From Cryptomeria japonica (taxonomy: Eukaryota; Streptophyta; Pinopsida; Cupressales; Cupressaceae): a DNA stretch of 64,000 nt. The notes beneath the pieces were generated by a model. The model was not told the origin of the DNA and did no database searches. It saw only the letters and a list, made by a program, of their open reading frames with translations. Of the stretch, positions 59,232 through 64,000 are shown piece after piece. The DNA is taken from NCBI RefSeq assembly GCF_030272615.1, contig NC_081411.1, positions 38,260,140-38,324,139 of the forward strand, read 5' to 3'. A program made the translations under genes and the position numbers. Every line of letters starts with the position of its first letter. Position 1 is the stretch's first letter.

Positions 59232-59267
59232 TCGGGACCGTGGCGCCCAGAGTGCACACGGTCCCGA
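59232..59267. promoter_or_regulatory. Perfect 11-bp inverted repeat in U3
   Basis: TCGGGACCGTG (59232-59242) and CACGGTCCCGA (59257-59267) are exact reverse complements around a 14-nt loop. It is GC-rich in an AT-rich LTR and lies about 120 bp upstream of the TATA box. Confidence 0.85.
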
Positions 59268-59388
59268 ACATTTTTCCTGAAATTTTAGGAGCACAATCCA
59301 ATCATAAAATAAAGCTTAACCCCAAGAAATTGGTGGGAGATTCAATCTTTAGGTCGGCAAAAAGTTGAAATTATGACCTAGGGTTTCC

Positions 59389-59395
59389 TATATAA
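59389..59395 (+). promoter_or_regulatory. TATA box in the gypsy LTR
   Basis: CCTATATAAGAGCTCTC; TATATAA at 59389-59395. Transcription would begin about 30 bp downstream. Confidence 0.7.
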
Positions 59396-60011
59396 GAGCT
59401 CTCTTTCTTCATTTGAAAGGATCAGAATTTTCGATTTCAGGACCTCATATGCAGTGAAAGAGAAGATCTTTAAAGACTTCAACAACACTCAACATCCATC
59501 CATCAAGAATTCATCAAATTCATTCATTCATTTAGGGCTTTGAAGACATTGAAGACCAATAGGAGATTACCAACTGAAGATTGGCTTGTACCTCTCCCTT
59601 GGGGTTGGGTATGATTTCATGTTGTTTTCATGTCTTTTGCATAAGCCTCATTATATCATTTTTATTCATGCTTTAGATCACTTTACATCTTGATTTGGAG
59701 CATTTACATTATCATTTACAAGCAATTAGGGTTTACTTTCTAGGTTTCTCTAATTTGCTTACTTGCATTTTAGGATCTTGCACACACACAAGGTCTGCAC
59801 ACACATTACTTTTACAATACAACTTGGCTATTTGTGGAGGTGGAAATCATTGAAGCGGGGGTTTGACTAAGGCAAAACCCTATATATCCACCCACCATAC
59901 CCTTTTCAGATATAAGTGCAGGTTTCGGGATTCGGACGACGCCGCAATTTGCAAATCCGGGAAAAGCAGGCCGAGACAGCACTCCACACCAAGTTTTAGA
60001 GTAGGAGATTA

Positions 60012-60102
60012 GGATAGGGGCATGGGGTGCCCTAGTCCTACCAGGACAGGGGTGCTAGGCACCCTGGTCCCTGGGACAGAGGCACTGGGCACCCTGGTCC
60101 TT
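60012..60102 (+). repeat. Three tandem units of about 30 bp, each a near inverted repeat
   Basis: Units start at 60012 (GGATAGGGGCATGG), 60044 (GGACAGGGGTGCTAGG) and 60074 (GGACAGAGGCACTGG) and end CCCTAGTCC or CACCCTGGTCC. A weaker relative is at 60188. Each unit can pair its two halves. Confidence 0.8.
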
Positions 60103-60544
60103 CTATCAGATAGCAATTTTCAACATTTCCGACAGCTTTCCAGGTTGTAAAATAGCAGTTTCAGAAGCAGTTTCCGGGGTAATATTAGGACAGTGGCGCC
60201 CATGCCCCCATCCTAAACATTTTCACTTAGATTTTGACTCTGGGTACGCATCTACATTCTTGTTTTGTCCTTGTGTTTACAGCTTTTCATTGTTTAATCT
60301 CAATTCTGCAATCTTGTTATTAGTTCATACTTGCATTTTGGGGTTAGGACTTGAACTTATATCATTTTATCTTTCAATTACAACAAAGGAATAGAAATCC
60401 TAATAGGCAGCCCGTGGCTCTCTCTTTGACAAAAATAATTAGCCAATTGTGTGATACCTCTAGGCTCTTTCATATTCCACAATGTGTGTCGAAAGGTAGG
60501 ATTAGGGCATGCTAACCTAGTCTCGCTTTTTCCTCTACACATTT

Positions 60545-60562
60545 TGGTGAACCCGACGTGAA
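60545..60562 (+). promoter_or_regulatory. Primer binding site matching tRNA-Trp
   Basis: TGGTGAACCCGACGTGAA is the reverse complement of the 3' end TTCACGTCGGGTTCA-CCA, which I recall for plant cytosolic tRNA-Trp, over all 18 bases. It lies three bases after the LTR end. Confidence 0.8.
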
Positions 60563-60726
60563 CTTTATCATTGCTTCCTCTTGCATTGCATTTGTTAGAT
60601 CTAGATGTAGATTTAGTGTGTTTCATTTAAGTTTCATTTTTCATTTAAAAAAAAAAAGAAACAGAGAAAGAGAGAAAAAGAAAAAAAAATAGGGAAAAGA
60701 AAGAGTGTGTTCTTTGTTTCTTTGCA

Positions 60727-63700
60727 TTGTGTGTTCAAGTTTTATGCAACTTTTATTTCAAAATGTCAGATTTTTACTTGCAAGATGTTCATGTTTATGA
60801 TGATGTAAGCAATTATGTTGATTATGAATATAGCCAAGATGAATTAGATGAAGCTTTAGATGAGTTTTTGAACCCTAAAGATACCAAACCTTCATTTTAC
60901 CAAAAACTCATAAACCTTGTTACTATGCCATTTCAGTGTGATGAGAAAGATAAGTCGAATGATTCCTCTCAAGGGTACATTCCTATCAACTCTTCCACTA
61001 AATCTGGTAACATGTTTGTTTTCAATAATCCCCTCTATGAAGAGATGTCTCCTTTTGAATCAAAAGATAAATCTTTTAATAGCTATGATCATGCTTTGTT
61101 GGATGATGCTCTTGATGACTTTGTGGCTTTATTGAAATCTTTAAACAAGAACAAGACTTCTAAATTAGTTAACATGATAAACCTTAATGAGCATAATAAG
61201 CCTCTCTTTGAAGTCCAAGGTGCTTATCCTTCTCCCACCTTTCAAGTTCCTAAATCACCTCTCCTTACTGTCCAAGGAGGGTATGGTCATGATTCCTTTC
61301 TTACTCCGAATAAACCTATCATCACTGTGCAAGGAAGAAAACCTATAAGTCCTTATAGTTATGCCAAGCAATTAACTAGAGAGAGTTATCATGCGGTTTC
61401 CCATACTTATCATACTAGAAATAATAGGCAGCCCAATCCTCCTCCTGTTATTCTGGTTTCTCTTCCTAATCCTCAACCAATTCTTCCACAAGCTCCACGT
61501 ATTTCACAAGTTATGGGTAAGGAATATGATCTCATAGAACAACTTAAAGTTACCCCTGATAAGATATCCCTTTGGGATTTGATTCAAACTTCTTCTACTC
61601 ATCATGGAATGTTACAAGATGCCTTGAAAGATTTGAATGTTCCTCCACCTAATACATCTAGTAATATAGTGTCTTTGGTTAACTTTGTGATGAATCCTAA
61701 AGCTCAAATTGTGTTTACTCAAGATGAATTGCCTACTAGTGAAATTCAACATCAATATGATCCCTTGATGATTGTGGTTATCATAAATGACACTACTATA
61801 AGATGAACACTTGTAGATAATGGCTCTGGCCTTAATGTATGTAGCATTAATCTATTGCATAAGATGAATGTGGATACATCCCTTATTGAGCCTGATTCTC
61901 GTCCCTTTCAAGGCTTTCACAATGTGGCTAAGTCTTCATTAGGTACTATCACCTTACCCATCATAGTGAGACCTGTTACTTTGCCTACTCCTATCCATGT
62001 TATGTTGGGAAATCTAACATACAACTTGTTATTAGGGAGACCTTGGATTCACAGTATGCAAGCTGTCCCCTCTACATTGCATAGACAAGTTAAATTCATT
62101 TATAACAATAAGACATATACCTTGATAGGCGATACTAATTTTCGAGCTTGTATGCAAACATCTACTTCCAAAGGGAGTTCTTCTGAACCTTCCTCTTCTA
62201 GTGATGACTCTTTGGATGAGTCATCCCCTTCCGATGATCAAAATTCTTTGGATGAGTCTGAAGTTCTTGAAGAATATTCTCCTCAACTTGAATCTACACA
62301 TGAAAAGGCTTTTGATCCTGGGAAGGTTCTCGCAGAAGACGATTGGGGATCTCTTGATTTTAATCCCACCTTTGTAGGTGAGTATAGGGTTCCTCCTAGA
62401 GAGCTTAAAGTTAAGAAGAAGGAAGAAACTAAAGATCAGTAAACCTTACCTGGACCTATGAACAACAATTTTGTGGCTGCCTCTCAGACTTCTTCTCCTC
62501 ACACCTCTAATTCTGAAGGATTTGATTCTTTGTCCTATGAAAAACCACCTTCTCTTTCTGAAATGGCTGATCATTATGGTCGGGGTTTTCATATTTTAGC
62601 TAAGCATGGGTATAATGGAAATGGTTGTGGCGCTCACGAACAAGGGATAAAAGTTCCTCTAGGGAATAATCTTTGTGATGAGACCTTTGGACTTGGGTAT
62701 AATCCCTACAAGCACACTAAAGCTTCTAAGAGACCCTGTATTAGTGTAAATGTTATTTCTACATCTCTACCAATGAGACACCCTGAGTATATTGATGGGG
62801 ATCCTTCGTGTGCCTATGCTTTGGATGTCTTCCCTACCAATGATGCTTTAGCTAAGTTCTTGGGAGCATATGACACTCTTCCTCGTTATCATCACAATAG
62901 GGGATTTCCTTATTGTTTGAACACTGAAGCCTATTTTGGAAAAGAGATTGATAATGATAAGATTGTGGAAGAATTCCCTCAGTTAAAGGATACTCCTCAA
63001 CAAAGTAATCTTCTCATAAGTGATACCATTGATGTTAAGATGGATCCTTGCAATGAAGAAAAAGTTATTAAAATTGGAAAGTGCTTGGATGAAGAAGAAC
63101 AGAAACAATATGTAGCTTTATTGCATGAATTCCCTGAGATCTTTGCTTGGACATACTCTGACATGCCTGGTATAGATCCTAAGATTGTTACTCATAATAT
63201 TGTCTTAGTTCCTGATGCTAAGCCTGTGAAACAAAAGATTCAGAAAATGAATCCTAAGGTGGCTCTGCTTGTTAAGGCTGAGATTGAAAAACTATTGGAG
63301 GCTGGATTTATCCGCCCTATTGATTATTCCCCGTGGATTTCAAATATTGTCGCTGTGGCTAAACCGGATAATAAAATAAGAATGTGTACCGACTTTCGAG
63401 ATTTAAATAAGGCTTCTTTAAAAGATGATTTCCCTCTTCCAAACATTGACATGATAGTTGATTCCACAGCAGGACATGCTTTATTATCCTTCATGGATGG
63501 TTTTTCAGGATACAATCAAATTTTCATCAATCCTCAAGATCAATTCAAAACTACTTTCACCACTCCTTGGGGTACGTTTTGCTGGGTAATGATGCCTTTT
63601 GGACTTAAAAATGCCGGTGCAACTTATCAACAAGCGATGACCCTTATCTTTCATGATTATATGCATAAGATTTTAGAATATTATGTTGATGATATTCTAG

Positions 63701-64000
63701 CCAAATCCATTCTTTGTAGAGATCATATTAAAATACTTCGTCAAATCTTTGAAAGAATTCATAAATATCACATGCGCTTGAATCCCTGGAAATGTGTTTT
63801 CGGTGTGGATAGTGGAAAACTATTAGGATTCATAGTTTCACATCATGGGATTGAGGTGGACACTAAGAAAATAGATGCTATTGTCAACATGCTACCTCCT
63901 AGAAATGTGTCTCAACTCAAAAGCTTACAAGGAAAGATTCAAGCTATTCATAGGTTCGTATCTCAACTTGTGGATCGTACCTTTCCTTTTACTCAACTTC
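60727..64000 (+). CDS. Gypsy polyprotein (protease, G-patch-like, RT), two internal stops, incomplete at the window edge
   Basis: One frame. ATGs lie at 60727, 60754 and 60763; the last (MSDFYLQDVHVYDD) is a likely real start. Residues up to about 355 are acidic and Pro-rich with a triple VQG repeat and no known gag fold. Protease: TLVDNGSGLNVCSINLLHKM with the active Asp, just after the TGA at 61804, then LTYNLLLGRPWIHSM. An acidic linker ends at a TAA (62440). From 62443 the frame stays open to the edge: G-patch-like HGYNGNGCGAHEQG (about 62610); RT with EIEKLLEAGFIRPIDYSPW, RMCTDFRDLNKASLKDDFPL, LLSFMDGFSGYNQI, MPFGLKNAGATYQQAM, catalytic YYVDDI (63679-63696) and LGFIVSHHGIEVD. RNase H and integrase lie outside. 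The TGA could come from CGA by deamination. Confidence 0.9.

Larger units (their letters stand above)
58869..60541 (+). repeat. 5' LTR of the gypsy element
   Basis: 1673 bp, TGTAGCATCGTAAATTG to CCTCTACACA. Ends TG and CA fit an LTR, and the primer site follows three bases later. It contains a TATA box, an 11-bp perfect hairpin upstream of it and a GC-rich array of three inverted-repeat units downstream. Confidence 0.85.
58869..64000 (+). mobile_element. Ty3/gypsy element, 5' two-thirds, running off the window
   Basis: Complete 5' LTR (58869-60541), tRNA-Trp-type primer site (60545-60562), then one long frame from 60727 with protease, G-patch-like segment and RT to the window edge. Only two stops (61804 and 62440) break 1,091 codons. 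The protease and its flanks resemble those of element B, placing it near the Tat group. No gag capsid domain or zinc knuckle is seen upstream of the protease. Confidence 0.92.

Noticed and set aside
60378-60626. Minus-strand 82-codon ORF at the LTR and primer site
   Set aside because: It spans the LTR border and primer site of the gypsy and has no domain.

Overview
This window reads as plant nuclear DNA from a large, transposon-saturated, AT-rich genome. A gymnosperm such as a conifer fits best, but that is inference. The evidence is long stretches of decayed LTR retrotransposons nested in each other, Copia primer sites matching initiator tRNA-Met, Tat-type Ty3/gypsy elements, an L1-type LINE, a pentatricopeptide-repeat relic and an intron-bearing plant SDR relic. 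I see no bacterial, organellar or CRISPR-like structure, and no tRNA or rRNA gene. No host gene in the window is demonstrably intact.

Layout. 1-1085: three copies of a 359-bp tandem repeat. 1270-1521: an LTR 3'-end relic. About 1680-6810: the 5' part of a minus-strand Tat-like gypsy element (element A), beside an unrecognised broken ORF (6818-7423). 7866-8327: an AT-rich microsatellite. 8328-9789: LINE-tail-like sequence and non-coding DNA. 9790-10680: a PPR pseudogene on the minus strand. 13426-22475: a small non-autonomous LTR element whose 3' LTR was split by a 7.2-kb Copia element (15017-22242, minus strand); the 5-bp target duplication is visible. 22861-23849: tandem repeats leading into an SDR pseudogene with a TATA box (23937-25028). 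25430-29000: a very decayed gypsy on the minus strand, itself interrupted. 29027-29180: (AT)77.

30061-47740: an L1-type LINE split by a 14-kb Tat-like gypsy (element B, 30587-44758) with two recognisable LTRs. Element B has lost RT, RNase H and the integrase core. It keeps gag, protease and the integrase C-terminus, and carries an antisense plant-mobile-domain ORF (41354 down to about 39480) between pol and its 3' LTR, plus a solo LTR of a related family. 48034-50652: an unrecognised multi-exon gene remnant with good splice sites and a tandemly duplicated exon.

51208-53840: LTR, primer site and an unusual four-zinc-knuckle gag of a truncated Copia element. 53848-58868: a nearly complete minus-strand Copia element lacking its 5' LTR. 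58869 to the window end: a plus-strand gypsy with a complete 1.67-kb LTR, a primer site matching tRNA-Trp, and a polyprotein frame broken by only two stops. That frame is open from 62443 to the window edge and encodes a full reverse transcriptase catalytic core; no gag domain is visible.

The insertion order can be partly read: LINE, then element B, then the solo LTR; small LTR element, then Copia; truncated Copia, then the second Copia, then probably the gypsy at 58869.
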